DNA of 64,000 bases from Finegoldia magna ATCC 29328. Its GTDB lineage: Bacteria; Bacillota; Clostridia; Tissierellales; Peptoniphilaceae. Positions within the stretch are counted from its first letter, which is position 1; each line of letters begins with the position of its first letter. Both the position numbers and the translations under genes were made by a program. This document shows positions 33,742 through 44,070 of the stretch, in pieces. Under the pieces are notes generated by a model. The model had not been told where the DNA came from. It saw only the letters and a list, made by a program, of their open reading frames with translations, and made no database searches. The stretch spans positions 682,001 to 746,000 of the forward strand of contig NC_010376.1 in assembly GCF_000010185.1 (NCBI RefSeq). The letters run 5' to 3'.

Positions 33742-35847
33742 ATGAAAATAAAGCAAAAGGTACTTAATATCGTAAATTCTAATGATTATATCCCTTTAAC
33801 TTTTGATGAATTATCTTCACGATTAAATATTGAAAAAAAAGATAAAAAAATTTTTCATAAGATTATTAATGAACTACAAAAAGATAAAAAAATTTTACTT
33901 GATAAAAATTCTAATATAATTCCAATTACAGAGCAAAAAGCATATCCAGGAACTATTCAAGGATCTGGAAGTGATTTTTGCTATTTTATTCCTGATGATG
34001 AAAATGTTGACGATATTTTTATAGCAAAAAAAGATTTAAATGGTGCAATTCACAAAGACAAGGTTTTAGTTACAATAACAGTAGAAAAAAAGCCTAACCG
34101 TAGTCCTGAAGGTAAAGTTTTACAAATTTTATCCAGAGAAACGAAAAAACTTGTTGGAACTTTTGATGAGGCAAAAGGTTATGGATTTGTAATTTTGGAT
34201 GATAAAAAATACGGATTCGATGTTTTTGTCCAATCTGGTAACAAAAATGGAGCAAAAAATAACGATAAAGTAGTGGTAAAATTAATCAAAACTCCATCCA
34301 AAAATCACAAAAATCCAGAAGGAGTGATAGTTGAGGTTTTAGGTGGCAAGGACGACCCAGGAATTGATATTTATTCTATAGCAAAGACTTTTAAATTACC
34401 TTATGAATTTCCAAAGAAAGTAAAACAACAAGCAAAAGAGATAGAACAGCATGTTGATGAATCAGAAAAAAAATCTAGAATGGATTTTAGAGATTTGCTT
34501 ACTGTTTCAATAGATGGATCTGATGCAAAAGATTTTGATGACGCAATAAGTATCACAAAAAAAGGAGAAAACTTTGTACTATATGTTCATATAGCTGATG
34601 TCAGCCATTATGTGAAAAAGAACACTGCACTAGACAAGGAAGCTTTTAGAAGAGGAACAAGTGTATATATGTTAGACAGGGTAATTCCAATGTTGCCTGT
34701 GGAACTATCTAATGGAATTTGTTCACTAAATCCAAATGAAGACAGACTTTGCTTAACAATTAAAATGGAAATTTCGCCAACTGGGAAAACTCTTGACTAT
34801 AAATTTTACGAGTCGGTGATTAATTCTGACTATAGATTAATCTACAAAAATGTGTCAGACTTTTTGGAAGACATAGATAATCCTTATGAAGATGAAAAAC
34901 TCACGGACAATTTACTATTAATGAAAGAATTGTATGAAATTCTAAGTGCTAGAAGAAAAAAGAGAGGTAGCATTGACTTCGACTTTCCAGAAACTAAAAT
35001 TATTTTAGATGAAAATTCTAAAGTAATAGATGTTACAAAGGATGAGAGAAGAATTGGAAATAAGTTGATTGAAGAATTCATGTTGATTACCAATGAAACT
35101 GTAGCAAGCCATTTTGGATATTTGGATAGACCGTTTTTATACAGAGTTCATGAAGAACCTGACGAAGAAAAAGTTAATACTTTTAAAAGAATTTTGTCAA
35201 ACTTTGGATATCACTTAAAAGGTAAGAATTTGTACTCTAAAGATTACCAAAGAATTTTGAATGAACTAGATGGTAAGCCTGAAAAACCTCTGCTTGCTTC
35301 ACTTTTGTTAAGATCTATGCAAAAGGCTGAATATAGCGAAAATCCTAGCATTCATTTCGGATTAGCATCTATGTTCTATACGCATTTCACATCTCCAATT
35401 AGAAGATACCCGGATTTATTTATTCACAGAATTGTAAAGAATTTTATAAACCATAAACCAGATACTAATAATGAAAAAGAGTTCATGAAATACATCAAAG
35501 ACATCGCGAAGCAATGTTCAGCAACTGAAAGAAGAGCAGAAGAAGCTGAAAGAGAAGCTATTGATATGAAATCAGCAGAATATATGCAGCAACACATAGA
35601 TGAGGAATTTGAGGGAATTATTAGTTCACTTACGAAATTTGGAATCTTCGTACAACTTGACAATACTATTGAAGGTTTAGTACAATTTCAATCTATGATA
35701 GATGATTATTATGTATTTGACGAAAAAAACTACACGGTTTATGGAGAAAGAACAAAAAAATCATATCATATTGGACAAAAAGTTAGAGTTAAAGTTATAA
35801 ATAGCGATAAAGACAAGCGTCAAATAGATTTTGAATTTGTAAATTAG
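33742..35847 (+). CDS. rnr: Ribonuclease R
   Basis: A 701-residue 3'-5' exoribonuclease able to degrade structured RNA. The order is a winged-helix N-terminus (about 1-65), two cold-shock-like domains (about 66-200), the RNB catalytic domain with DGSDAKDFDDAIS (259-270, metal-binding D261, D264, D266, D267), and a C-terminal S1 domain (about 620-700, EGIISSLTKFGIFVQLDNTIEGLV). In bacteria RNase R removes defective mRNAs during trans-translation with SmpB, whose gene begins 13 bases downstream. AGGAGG precedes the ATG. Confidence 0.96.
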   Translation: MKIKQKVLNIVNSNDYIPLTFDELSSRLNIEKKDKKIFHKIINELQKDKKILLDKNSNIIPITEQKAYPGTIQGSGSDFCYFIPDDENVDDIFIAKKDLNGAIHKDKVLVTITVEKKPNRSPEGKVLQILSRETKKLVGTFDEAKGYGFVILDDKKYGFDVFVQSGNKNGAKNNDKVVVKLIKTPSKNHKNPEGVIVEVLGGKDDPGIDIYSIAKTFKLPYEFPKKVKQQAKEIEQHVDESEKKSRMDFRDLLTVSIDGSDAKDFDDAISITKKGENFVLYVHIADVSHYVKKNTALDKEAFRRGTSVYMLDRVIPMLPVELSNGICSLNPNEDRLCLTIKMEISPTGKTLDYKFYESVINSDYRLIYKNVSDFLEDIDNPYEDEKLTDNLLLMKELYEILSARRKKRGSIDFDFPETKIILDENSKVIDVTKDERRIGNKLIEEFMLITNETVASHFGYLDRPFLYRVHEEPDEEKVNTFKRILSNFGYHLKGKNLYSKDYQRILNELDGKPEKPLLASLLLRSMQKAEYSENPSIHFGLASMFYTHFTSPIRRYPDLFIHRIVKNFINHKPDTNNEKEFMKYIKDIAKQCSATERRAEEAEREAIDMKSAEYMQQHIDEEFEGIISSLTKFGIFVQLDNTIEGLVQFQSMIDDYYVFDEKNYTVYGERTKKSYHIGQKVRVKVINSDKDKRQIDFEFVN

Positions 35848-35859
35848 AAAAGGAATATA

Positions 35860-36309
35860 ATGAGTGAAATAAAATTATTAGCTAACAATAAAAAAGCACG
35901 CCACGAGTATTTTATTGAAGAAGTGTACGAATGTGGAATTGAATTAAAGGGAACTGAAGTAAAATCTATCAAAAAAGGTAAGGTTTCTATTAAGGAAAGT
36001 TATTGTATGATAGAAAACTCAGAAGTTTTTGTTTATTCAATGAATGTGAGTCCGTACACAGAAGGAAATATTTTTAATGTGGATAGTTTAAGAAAAAGAA
36101 AACTTTTAATGCATAAGTCTGAAATCAGAAAATTAATCGGGAAAACAAAAGAACAAGGTTACACTTTGATACCACTAAGGGTTTATGCAAAAAATGGACT
36201 CGTAAAAGTAGAGATAGCTCTTGCGAAAGGTAAAAATTTGTACGATAAGAGAGAAACTTTAAAAAAACGTGATGATTTGAGAAATATGCAAAGAGCAATG
36301 AGAAGATAG
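35860..36309 (+). CDS. smpB: SsrA-binding protein SmpB
   Basis: A 149-residue partner of tmRNA that loads it on stalled ribosomes. [33 protein letters not shown] is the diagnostic start, followed by the OB-fold and the basic C-terminal tail [27 protein letters not shown] that enters the decoding centre. It lies between rnr and rqcH. I did not find a tmRNA gene in the window. Confidence 0.97.
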   Translation: MSEIKLLANNKKARHEYFIEEVYECGIELKGTEVKSIKKGKVSIKESYCMIENSEVFVYSMNVSPYTEGNIFNVDSLRKRKLLMHKSEIRKLIGKTKEQGYTLIPLRVYAKNGLVKVEIALAKGKNLYDKRETLKKRDDLRNMQRAMRR

Positions 36310-36317
36310 GAGTAATA

Positions 36318-38054
36318 ATGAGCTTTGACGGAATTGTAACAAAAGCGATAGTAGATGATATAAAAGAAAAATTAATCAATGGGAAAATCAGCAAGGTTAA
36401 TCAACCAGATAAAAACGAATTGGATTTAATCATCTATAATAACAAACAAAATTATAAACTTCTTATTTCTGCATCCTCGTCTTTACCGAGGATGCATTTT
36501 ACAAATGAAAATAAGAAAAATCCAATTGAAGCGTACAATTTCTGTATGTTGATGCGAAAATATTTACAAGGAGCAGTTATAACTGATATTTATCAAGAAT
36601 CTATGGACAGAGTTGTAAGTATTGATATCAACTCCAGGGACGAAATGGGTTATGACATGAACTACACATTAGTTGTAGAACTTATGGGGAAGCATTCCAA
36701 TATCATTTTAATTGAAAAAGAAAGTCAAATGATTGTAGACGCAATTAAGAGAATTAGTTTCGATACAAAAAGTATAAGACAAATACTTCCAAAAACTAAG
36801 TATTCATATTTGGAAGATGATAAGATTAATATTCTAAAATCGGATGATCTTCCTACTGATATTGCTGAAGGGACTACTAAACTCCAACAAGTTTTTTATA
36901 AAAATTACACAGGCTTTTCTCCAACTATTTCAAGAGAAATATGCCTAAGAGCAGATTTGGATTATAACATAAGAGTTGAAGATTTGAATGATGATGAAAA
37001 ATCAAGATTTAATCAAGCATTTATTGACATTAGAGAAAATATTAGAAATTGCAATTACGAGTATTCTATAGTTATTGATGAAGATGAAAAATTAAAGGAT
37101 TTTCATGTAATTAAATTAGAAAAATATGGATATCAAAAGAAAAATTTTCATGATATTCACGAAATGTTGGATTATTATTATAAAAAGCACAGTTCAAATG
37201 ATTCTATTACACAAAAATCTTCTCATCTAAAAAAAATAGTTTCTAACAAAATTCAAAGAAACTCCAATAAATTGAGTAATTTAACAGTTGATTTACAAGA
37301 AGCGAAGAAAAGAGATATCTATAAAGTATACGCTGATCTTATAAGTTCAAATATGCATTTGATAAATAAGGGAATGGATAAAATAACTGTAGATAACTTC
37401 TATGATGATATGAATCCTATAGAGATTCCATTAAATCCTATAAAATCAGGCAATGAAAATGCACAAATTTATTATAAGAAATTTAGCAAATTAAAAACCA
37501 GAGAAAAAATGATTACACAAGAGCTTCCACTGATAAAACAAGAAAATGAATATTTGCTTCAACTTTTAGAAACTCTGGAGAGAATTACAGAATATCAAGA
37601 ATTATCAGAGATTAAAGATGAGATGGTAAAAATAGGTTTGATAAAAAAATCTAAGAGAAAGACTGCAAAGGTAAAACCTTCAAAACCAAGACATTTTGTA
37701 ACAGAAAATAATGTTGATATTTTTGTAGGAAAAAATAATTACCAAAATGATAATCTAACTTTGAAACAAGCAAATAGAGAGGATATTTTCGTTCACGTAA
37801 AGGATATGCCAGGTTCACATGTGATTATGAGAAATGAAAATTTGATTCAGAAAGATTATGATGTTGCTTGCTTCTTAGCAGCGTATTTTTCCTCAATGAG
37901 CAAAGAAAAATATGTTGAAGTAGATTATACTGAAAAGAAAAATGTAAAAAAAGCTAAAGGTGCAAAACCAGGAATGGTGTTTTACAATAACTTTAACACT
38001 GTCAATGTGGATATGAGCTCTTTTAATATTGACAATATAAAAGAAATTGTTTAA
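36318..38054 (+). CDS. rqcH: Ribosome quality control protein RqcH (NFACT family)
   Basis: A 578-residue NEMF/Rqc2 homolog that binds obstructed 50S subunits and adds C-terminal alanine tails to stalled peptides. The catalytic D97-R98 pair needed in Bacillus RqcH is present in QESMDRVV. NFACT-N covers about 1-240, helical coiled-coil arms about 280-430, and the NFACT-R domain about 455-560 (RHFVTENNVDIFVGKNNYQ, then VKDMPGSHVI). Older annotation as fibronectin-binding protein is less informative. GGAG precedes the ATG. It completes a ribosome rescue cluster with rnr and smpB. Confidence 0.94.
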   Translation: MSFDGIVTKAIVDDIKEKLINGKISKVNQPDKNELDLIIYNNKQNYKLLISASSSLPRMHFTNENKKNPIEAYNFCMLMRKYLQGAVITDIYQESMDRVVSIDINSRDEMGYDMNYTLVVELMGKHSNIILIEKESQMIVDAIKRISFDTKSIRQILPKTKYSYLEDDKINILKSDDLPTDIAEGTTKLQQVFYKNYTGFSPTISREICLRADLDYNIRVEDLNDDEKSRFNQAFIDIRENIRNCNYEYSIVIDEDEKLKDFHVIKLEKYGYQKKNFHDIHEMLDYYYKKHSSNDSITQKSSHLKKIVSNKIQRNSNKLSNLTVDLQEAKKRDIYKVYADLISSNMHLINKGMDKITVDNFYDDMNPIEIPLNPIKSGNENAQIYYKKFSKLKTREKMITQELPLIKQENEYLLQLLETLERITEYQELSEIKDEMVKIGLIKKSKRKTAKVKPSKPRHFVTENNVDIFVGKNNYQNDNLTLKQANREDIFVHVKDMPGSHVIMRNENLIQKDYDVACFLAAYFSSMSKEKYVEVDYTEKKNVKKAKGAKPGMVFYNNFNTVNVDMSSFNIDNIKEIV

Positions 38055-38071
38055 ATAATGTAATAAATTAT

Positions 38072-38100
38072 TGTAAATTCTTGGAGATTAATATACACTA
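38072..38100 (+). promoter_or_regulatory. Promoter of the yicC-remA-gmk operon
   Basis: TTGTAA, 17 bases, TACACT, 24 bases before the yicC-type gene. It is followed by GGGAGG. Confidence 0.55.
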
Positions 38101-38123
38101 ACAATATCAAGGGAGGCGATAGA

Positions 38124-38999
38124 ATGAAGTCTATGACAGGATTTGGATCTTCTAGTTTGGAATTAGAAGATTGCAGCATAGATATTGAAATCAAATCTGT
38201 AAATAATAGGTATTTAGATTTCAATTTTTCAATGCCGAGTTATTTGAATTTTATGTTGGAAGACATGAAATCACTAATAAAAAACAAGTTGAAACGTGGA
38301 AGAGTGGATGTCTATATCAAAATAAAAAAATATCAACTAGCTGTTGATAGTGTAGATATTAACTATGAATTAGCACAAAAAATTAAAGAAAAGCTTGATT
38401 CATTAAACGAAAATCTAGATATGAAATCAGACATTAATGTCAGAGATTTATTGAAATATGATGATGTAATGTCATTTACTTACAAAGATTTGGATAATGA
38501 ATTTTTGCACGATAATATTTTGAAAGTTTTAAATGAAGCTGTGAATAAAATATATTCAATGAGATCTACTGAAGGAGATAATTTGAGAGAAGATTTATCT
38601 ACAAATCTCTCAAAAATAGAGGAAGAAATATCCAAAATATCAAGTTTGACTGAAAATAGTGTAAAAGAATACAGAGAGAATTTATTTAATAAAATTTCTG
38701 AATTATTGGATGAAGAAAAAATTGATAAAGACAGAATGTATTTGGAAGTCGCTTTAATGGCAGATAAAGTTGATATCAATGAAGAATTAAAAAGATTTGA
38801 TTCTCATATTGTACAGTTTAAATCAGCAATGGATATGAAAGATTGCATAGGTAGAAAATTAGACTTCATAATTCAAGAGATGAATCGTGAAATCAATACA
38901 ATTTCTTCAAAATCAAATGATGAAAATATTTCAGTATGCGTTATTGAAGTAAAAAGTTTGATTGAAAAATTAAGAGAACAAGTGCAAAACATTGAATAG
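38124..38999 (+). CDS. YicC/YloC family endoribonuclease-like protein
   Basis: A 291-residue protein beginning [11 protein letters not shown], the family signature, with [17 protein letters not shown], a long central coiled coil (about 140-240), and the conserved C-terminal [26 protein letters not shown]. YicC in E. coli and YloC in Bacillus have been described as ribonucleases. In Firmicutes it regularly precedes remA and gmk, as here. The end overlaps the TTG-frame of remA, but that gene probably starts at 39007. Confidence 0.93.
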   Translation: MKSMTGFGSSSLELEDCSIDIEIKSVNNRYLDFNFSMPSYLNFMLEDMKSLIKNKLKRGRVDVYIKIKKYQLAVDSVDINYELAQKIKEKLDSLNENLDMKSDINVRDLLKYDDVMSFTYKDLDNEFLHDNILKVLNEAVNKIYSMRSTEGDNLREDLSTNLSKIEEEISKISSLTENSVKEYRENLFNKISELLDEEKIDKDRMYLEVALMADKVDINEELKRFDSHIVQFKSAMDMKDCIGRKLDFIIQEMNREINTISSKSNDENISVCVIEVKSLIEKLREQVQNIE

Positions 39000-39006
39000 A
39001 GGGAAA

Positions 39007-39258
39007 ATGGAAAGTTTAGGAATAGGATTTTCAAATTTAGTTAATAGCAACAGGATTATTGCAATTGTTAGCCCTGAAACAAATCCAATTAAAAGAATTG
39101 TTCAAAAAGCGAAGGAAGACAACAATCTCATCGATGTTACTTTTGGTAGAAAAACTAGAAGTGTAATAATTATGGATTCAAGTCACGTTGTGTTGAGTTG
39201 TCTTCAACCAGAGACTTTACAAATGAGATTGGATAAATCAAATAATAAGGAAGATTAA
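39007..39258 (+). CDS. remA: RemA/DUF370 family regulator
   Basis: An 83-residue DNA-binding protein of the DUF370 family. RemA in Bacillus activates biofilm matrix and osmoprotection genes. The ATG at 39007 has GAGGG upstream; a TTG at 38992 would overlap the previous gene. The core [30 protein letters not shown], with [22 protein letters not shown], is fully typical. It lies between the yicC-type gene and gmk in the standard order. Confidence 0.92.
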   Translation: MESLGIGFSNLVNSNRIIAIVSPETNPIKRIVQKAKEDNNLIDVTFGRKTRSVIIMDSSHVVLSCLQPETLQMRLDKSNNKED

Positions 39259-39259
39259 A

Positions 39260-39847
39260 ATGAGAGACGGATTTTTATTAGTTGTTTCTGGTCCATCGGG
39301 AGTTGGCAAAGGAACTGTTTGTGAAAAATTAATATCACAGAAAAAAGATATTGTATATTCTGTATCCGCTACGACAAGAAAAAAGAGACCTTATGAAGTA
39401 GACGGAGAAAATTATTATTTTTTGAGTTTAGATGAGTTTAAGAAAAAAATTGATCAAGGAGATTTCATTGAATATGCTAATGTACACAATAATTATTATG
39501 GAACTCCAAAATCATTTGTCTTCGACCAAATCAATAAAGGAGAGATAGTTATTTTAGAAATTGATGTTCAAGGAGCATTAAAAGTAAAAGAAAACTATCC
39601 AGAAGCTGTTTTTGTATTCATTCTTCCACCAGATTTAATTGAACTTAGAAGAAGAATTGAAGGAAGAAACACTGAAGATGAGGAAACAATTAATATTAGA
39701 ATGCAAAACGCTAAAAAAGAATTGAGTTTTATTGATGAATATGATTATGCAGTTATTAATGAAGATGTTGATGAAACTGTAAAAAATATTGAAACTATAA
39801 TTGATGCAGAAAAATTTAGAGTTGTAAAAGGAGAAAAATATGATTAA
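39260..39847 (+). CDS. gmk: Guanylate kinase
   Basis: A 195-residue kinase phosphorylating GMP to GDP. The P-loop SGPSGVGKGT is at residues 9-18, with SVSATTRKKRPYEVDGENYYFL for GMP binding and LEIDVQGALKVKE following. One base separates it from remA, and it overlaps rpoZ by 8 bases. Confidence 0.97.
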   Translation: MRDGFLLVVSGPSGVGKGTVCEKLISQKKDIVYSVSATTRKKRPYEVDGENYYFLSLDEFKKKIDQGDFIEYANVHNNYYGTPKSFVFDQINKGEIVILEIDVQGALKVKENYPEAVFVFILPPDLIELRRRIEGRNTEDEETINIRMQNAKKELSFIDEYDYAVINEDVDETVKNIETIIDAEKFRVVKGEKYD

Positions 39848-40037
39848 TCCATCATTTAAAAAATTATCAGAAATAAATAATAGTAGATATGCACTTTGTG
39901 TAATGGTAAGTAAAAGAGCAAGAATGCTAATAGACGGAAAAGAAACTAAATTAAAAAAAGCAAAAGCCCAACCAGTTACTACAGCTTTGGAAGAAGTTAT
40001 GGAAAAGAAGGTTTGGGAAGATAAATCAAATGAATAA
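39840..40037 (+). CDS. rpoZ: RNA polymerase omega subunit
   Basis: A 65-residue small subunit aiding RNA polymerase assembly. NPSFKKLSEINNSRYALCVMVSKRARML is the conserved core, and the C-terminus KPVTTALEEV-like sequence is retained. It is in the usual gmk-rpoZ-coaBC order and overlaps both neighbours by 8 bases. Confidence 0.94.
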   Translation: MINPSFKKLSEINNSRYALCVMVSKRARMLIDGKETKLKKAKAQPVTTALEEVMEKKVWEDKSNE

Positions 40038-41196
40038 AAACATTCTTTTAGGAGTTACTGGAGGAATTGCTATTTACAAAGTTGTGGATGTTGTAAGTAG
40101 ATTAAAAAAACTTGACTATAATATTAAAATCATTATGACGGATTCTGCTTGCGAATTTGTAAGTCCAATGACTTTTGAAACGATTGGAAAATGCGATGTT
40201 AAAAACAAAATGTTTCACAATAATTCTCACAAGGTTGTTGAACATATAGAGCTTGCAAATTGGGCGGATTTGTTTATGATTGCACCAGCTAGTGCAAATA
40301 CTATGGCTAAAATAAATTATGGTATAGCAGATGATTTATTATCTTCTACAGCACTAGCTTATACTAAACCTATAATGTTTTGTGTAAGCATGAATACTAA
40401 TATGTTAAACAATCCTGCAACACAAAAGAATATCAAAGATTTGAAAGAAAAGGAACACTTAATTATAGATTCAAATAACGGAATGCTAGCTTGTAACACA
40501 AAAGGAGACGGAAGACTAAAAGAACCTTGGGAAATTGTCGAAGAAGTTGAAAAGTACTTTTGTAAAAAAGATTTAAAAGGTAAGAAAATTTTGATTACAG
40601 CCGGGGCTACAGTTGAAAGAATTGATCCTGTACGTTATATAACGAATGATTCCAGTGGTAAAATGGGATATTCGATTGCTAAGAAAGCTTTTATGAGAGG
40701 TGCAGATGTAACAATTATTTCTGGGAAAACAACAGCAGAAAGTCCATACGGTGTTGAAAATATTAAAGTTGATTCTGCTATTGAAATGAAAGAAAAAATC
40801 GAAAGCTGCATTGAAAACTACGATTGCTTAATTATGGCGGCAGCGGTAAGTGATTTTAAAGTAAAAAATAGAAAAGAATTAAAAATAAAAAAACAAGACG
40901 GCATCGATTCATTAGAATTAGAAGAAAATCCAGATATTTTGAAATCATTAATTAAAAAAGAAAATCAAATCTTCATAGGATTTGCTGCAGAAACAAATAA
41001 TTTATTGGAAAATGCTAGGAAAAAATTAGATAAAAAAAATCTAGATTATATAGTATTAAACGATGTGTCAAAAAAAGACATTGGATTTAATTCAGAATAC
41101 AATAAAGTATCTGTAATTAGCAAGGACAATATATTAGATATTGAAAGAGATACAAAATTAAATATCGCAGATAGGATATTGGATTTGATAAAGTAG
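40030..41196 (+). CDS. coaBC: CoaBC bifunctional phosphopantothenoylcysteine synthetase/decarboxylase
   Basis: A 388-residue coenzyme A biosynthesis enzyme. The N-terminal flavin decarboxylase CoaC (about 1-180) has LGVTGGIAIYKVVDVV, HIELANWADLFMIAPASANTMAKI and the active-site SMNTNMLNN. The C-terminal synthetase CoaB (about 185-388) has ITAGATVERIDPVRYITNDSSGKMGY and AAVSDFKVK. CoaD for a later step is at 58586. It overlaps rpoZ by 8 bases. Confidence 0.95.
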   Translation: MNKNILLGVTGGIAIYKVVDVVSRLKKLDYNIKIIMTDSACEFVSPMTFETIGKCDVKNKMFHNNSHKVVEHIELANWADLFMIAPASANTMAKINYGIADDLLSSTALAYTKPIMFCVSMNTNMLNNPATQKNIKDLKEKEHLIIDSNNGMLACNTKGDGRLKEPWEIVEEVEKYFCKKDLKGKKILITAGATVERIDPVRYITNDSSGKMGYSIAKKAFMRGADVTIISGKTTAESPYGVENIKVDSAIEMKEKIESCIENYDCLIMAAAVSDFKVKNRKELKIKKQDGIDSLELEENPDILKSLIKKENQIFIGFAAETNNLLENARKKLDKKNLDYIVLNDVSKKDIGFNSEYNKVSVISKDNILDIERDTKLNIADRILDLIK

Positions 41197-41202
41197 GTAA
41201 AC

Positions 41203-43572
41203 ATGTATATTGATGTTATTTTTAGAAATAAATCGAAGATGACTAACAGGCTGTACTCTTATCATTCGAATGAAGAAGTTGAAGTTGGAATGAGAGTAAT
41301 AGTTCCTTTTGGTAAATCAAATATTAACAAATTGGCATTAGTGGTTAGAGTTAATGAAAACCCTAATCAAGATATTGATTACAAAGAAATAATATCAGTA
41401 GTAGATTTGAATCCTATTGTCACACAAGAATCCATTGACATAGCTTTTTTTATGATCGATAAATATTTGAGCGATTATAGTTCGGCTTTTCAAACTATAT
41501 TACCACCTGGTAACTTTGAAGAATTAAAAGAGTATTTCGTTGCAAATGATAAACTGAATAATGTTGATGAAGATTTGTACAATATTCTTAAAACAAAGAA
41601 AGAATATTCGGAAATTAAGGAAATTTCAGATATTAGTCACAAAAAACTAATGGAGTATGTTAAATTTGGTTTATTGAAAATGGATTTAGTGTACGATCAA
41701 AAAATTTCTCCTAAATTATTAAAATACGTAAAACTTATAGACAATAATCCAGTTATTTCAAAAAGAGCAAACGCACAACAAAAAATAGTTGATATGCTTA
41801 AAAAGGAAAGCAATATACTGTATAGCGAACTTTTAGCTAAAACAAATACGACTTCAAGTGTAGTAAAAGCACTTGAGGAAAAGAAAGTTGTTAAAATTTA
41901 TTTCAAAGAAGTTGACAGAATTGTTGTGGATGACACCAAATCTTATCATAAAATAAGCCTAAATTCGCAGCAAGAAAATGCCTACAATTCGATTTTAGAA
42001 AATCAATTTAATTTGTTACATGGTGTCACTGGTAGTGGAAAAACTGAAGTTTATTTGCATTTGGTTGAGAAAATGTTAAACGAAGGAAAAGATAGCATAG
42101 TTTTGGTTCCAGAAATTTCTTTGACACCTCAGACAATTGAAAGATTTGAGGGAAGATTTCCTGGGAAAGTTGCTATTATTCATTCTAAACTAAATATTAA
42201 CGAAAAATTTGAACAATTTAGAAAAATGTATAATGGAGAATACAAGATAGTGGTTGGAGCTAGAAGCGCAGTATTTTCCCCTTTTAAAAATTTAGGTTTG
42301 ATAATAATTGATGAAGAGCATGAAACAAGTTATGTAAGTGAAAAAAATCCTAAATATAATGCTATCGATATTTCTAGATTTAGAGCAGAATATAATAACG
42401 CAAAGCTTTTATTGGGGTCGGCAACTCCTGGAGTTGAAGAATACAATAATGCTTTAAAAGGTCAGTACAACCTTATAGAAATGAACAAAAGAGCAAACAA
42501 TACAACTCCTGTGGATTGCACGATTGTAGACATGAGAAAAGAATTAGAGACTGGAAACATGAGAATGTTTAGTAAAGTTCTTCTCAACAAAATTCAAGAA
42601 AATTTAAACAACAAAAAACAAACTATTTTGTTTTTAAACAAAAGAGGCCACACTTCTTTTATTTCGTGTAGAAGATGTGGATATGTATTAAAATGTGATA
42701 GCTGCGATGTATCCATGACATATCACAAAACAAAAAACAGACTGATTTGTCACATGTGTGGAAGAACTGCATTAAAACCAAAAGTATGTCCTAATTGTGG
42801 TTCGAAATTTATTAAAGAGTTTGGAGCAGGAACGCAAAAACTAGAAGAAGAAACTAGAGAGCTATTTCCAGATGCACGAATTGTACGAATGGATAGGGAC
42901 ACTACAAACACGAAAAAAGATTACGAAAAAATCTACGATATGATGAATAATCAAGAAATAGACATATTAATTGGGACACAAATGTTGTCAAAAGGATTTG
43001 ATTTTCCAAATGTAACACTAGTCGGTGTAATGGCTGCAGATATTAGTTTGAACTTAGGAGATTACAAATCAAACGAAAAAACATTTCAATTGATAACTCA
43101 AGTAGCCGGAAGAGCTGGAAGAGCAGAATATGAAGGAGATGTAATTATACAAACTTATAAACCTGATAATTTTGCTATCACATCAGCAGCGCTTCATGAT
43201 TACAAAATGTTTTATGAAAAGGAGATAAAACTTCGAAAATCATTTAATTATCCTCCTTTTTACAGGATATTAAATATCAATATCTCCAGCAGAAATCGAA
43301 ATGTTGCGATGAAAAAAATCAATGAGGTTTCAAATTATGTTGCTGCATTGATTAGAAGATATAAATTATCTACAACATTGATTAATGGTCCTCATCCTTC
43401 TCCAATAGAAAGGATAAATAATATGTACAGGTTTGATTTGTACTATAAATTCCCTAATGGAGATGATAAAATAATAGAAATAATAAAAAAAGTTTTAATA
43501 AACAATGAATACAATATTAACTTAGAGGGAATAACGCTTAAAATAACATTAGATCCTCAAAGTTATTTTTAA
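41203..43572 (+). CDS. priA: Primosomal protein N' (PriA helicase)
   Basis: A 789-residue replication-restart helicase. The N-terminal 3'-DNA-binding domain (about 1-100) is followed by a winged helix and the helicase core with Walker A GVTGSGKTE (about 273-281) and IIDEEHETSY. The zinc cluster CRRCGYVLKCDSCDVSM and CHMCGR/CPNCGS (about 489-530) supplies the eight cysteines. QVAGRAGRAEYEGDV marks motif VI. It follows coaBC by six bases. Confidence 0.96.
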   Translation: MYIDVIFRNKSKMTNRLYSYHSNEEVEVGMRVIVPFGKSNINKLALVVRVNENPNQDIDYKEIISVVDLNPIVTQESIDIAFFMIDKYLSDYSSAFQTILPPGNFEELKEYFVANDKLNNVDEDLYNILKTKKEYSEIKEISDISHKKLMEYVKFGLLKMDLVYDQKISPKLLKYVKLIDNNPVISKRANAQQKIVDMLKKESNILYSELLAKTNTTSSVVKALEEKKVVKIYFKEVDRIVVDDTKSYHKISLNSQQENAYNSILENQFNLLHGVTGSGKTEVYLHLVEKMLNEGKDSIVLVPEISLTPQTIERFEGRFPGKVAIIHSKLNINEKFEQFRKMYNGEYKIVVGARSAVFSPFKNLGLIIIDEEHETSYVSEKNPKYNAIDISRFRAEYNNAKLLLGSATPGVEEYNNALKGQYNLIEMNKRANNTTPVDCTIVDMRKELETGNMRMFSKVLLNKIQENLNNKKQTILFLNKRGHTSFISCRRCGYVLKCDSCDVSMTYHKTKNRLICHMCGRTALKPKVCPNCGSKFIKEFGAGTQKLEEETRELFPDARIVRMDRDTTNTKKDYEKIYDMMNNQEIDILIGTQMLSKGFDFPNVTLVGVMAADISLNLGDYKSNEKTFQLITQVAGRAGRAEYEGDVIIQTYKPDNFAITSAALHDYKMFYEKEIKLRKSFNYPPFYRILNINISSRNRNVAMKKINEVSNYVAALIRRYKLSTTLINGPHPSPIERINNMYRFDLYYKFPNGDDKIIEIIKKVLINNEYNINLEGITLKITLDPQSYF

Positions 43573-43581
43573 GGAGATAAA

Positions 43582-44070
43582 ATGGCATTAAGACAAATTA
43601 GATTAGAAAATGATCCAATCTTGAGAAAAAAATCAAGAGAGGTTGAAAAAATAGATGATAGAATCAAACAAATCGTAGAAGATATGTTTGAAACGATGTA
43701 TGAAAATAAAGGAATAGGATTGGCTTGTGTTCAAGTTGGAATGCTTAAGAGAATAGTAGTAATAGACATGCAAGATGAAGACGGGAAAATGGTTTTGATA
43801 AATCCTAAAATAATAGAAAAATCAGAAGAGAAACAAATTAATATTGAAGGTTGTCTATCTGTTCCTGGGAAAAATGGATACGTGGAAAGACCGAAGACAG
43901 TTGTTGTAGAATACACTGATTTAAATGGAAACACTCAAAGAGTAATGGGTACTGATTACAAAGCACATTGTTTTTGTCATGAATTAGATCACTTGGATGG
44001 CGTATTGTACACTGATAAAGTATTGAATCTTTCTGAAGAAGAAGTTGAGAGATTGAATAATGAAAAATAA
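43582..44070 (+). CDS. def: Peptide deformylase
   Basis: A 162-residue metalloenzyme removing the formyl group from nascent proteins. Motif 1 reads GIGLACVQVG rather than the usual GIGLAAPQVG; motif 2 is EGCLSVPG (metal ligand C91) and motif 3 CHELDHLDG (ligands H133 and H137, catalytic E134). AAGGAG precedes the ATG. It overlaps fmt, its functional partner, by 11 bases. Confidence 0.97.
   Translation: MALRQIRLENDPILRKKSREVEKIDDRIKQIVEDMFETMYENKGIGLACVQVGMLKRIVVIDMQDEDGKMVLINPKIIEKSEEKQINIEGCLSVPGKNGYVERPKTVVVEYTDLNGNTQRVMGTDYKAHCFCHELDHLDGVLYTDKVLNLSEEEVERLNNEK

Noticed and set aside
35848-36317. tmRNA gene beside smpB
   Set aside because: The region is filled by smpB and short gaps; no alanine-tRNA-like ends or tag frame were seen.
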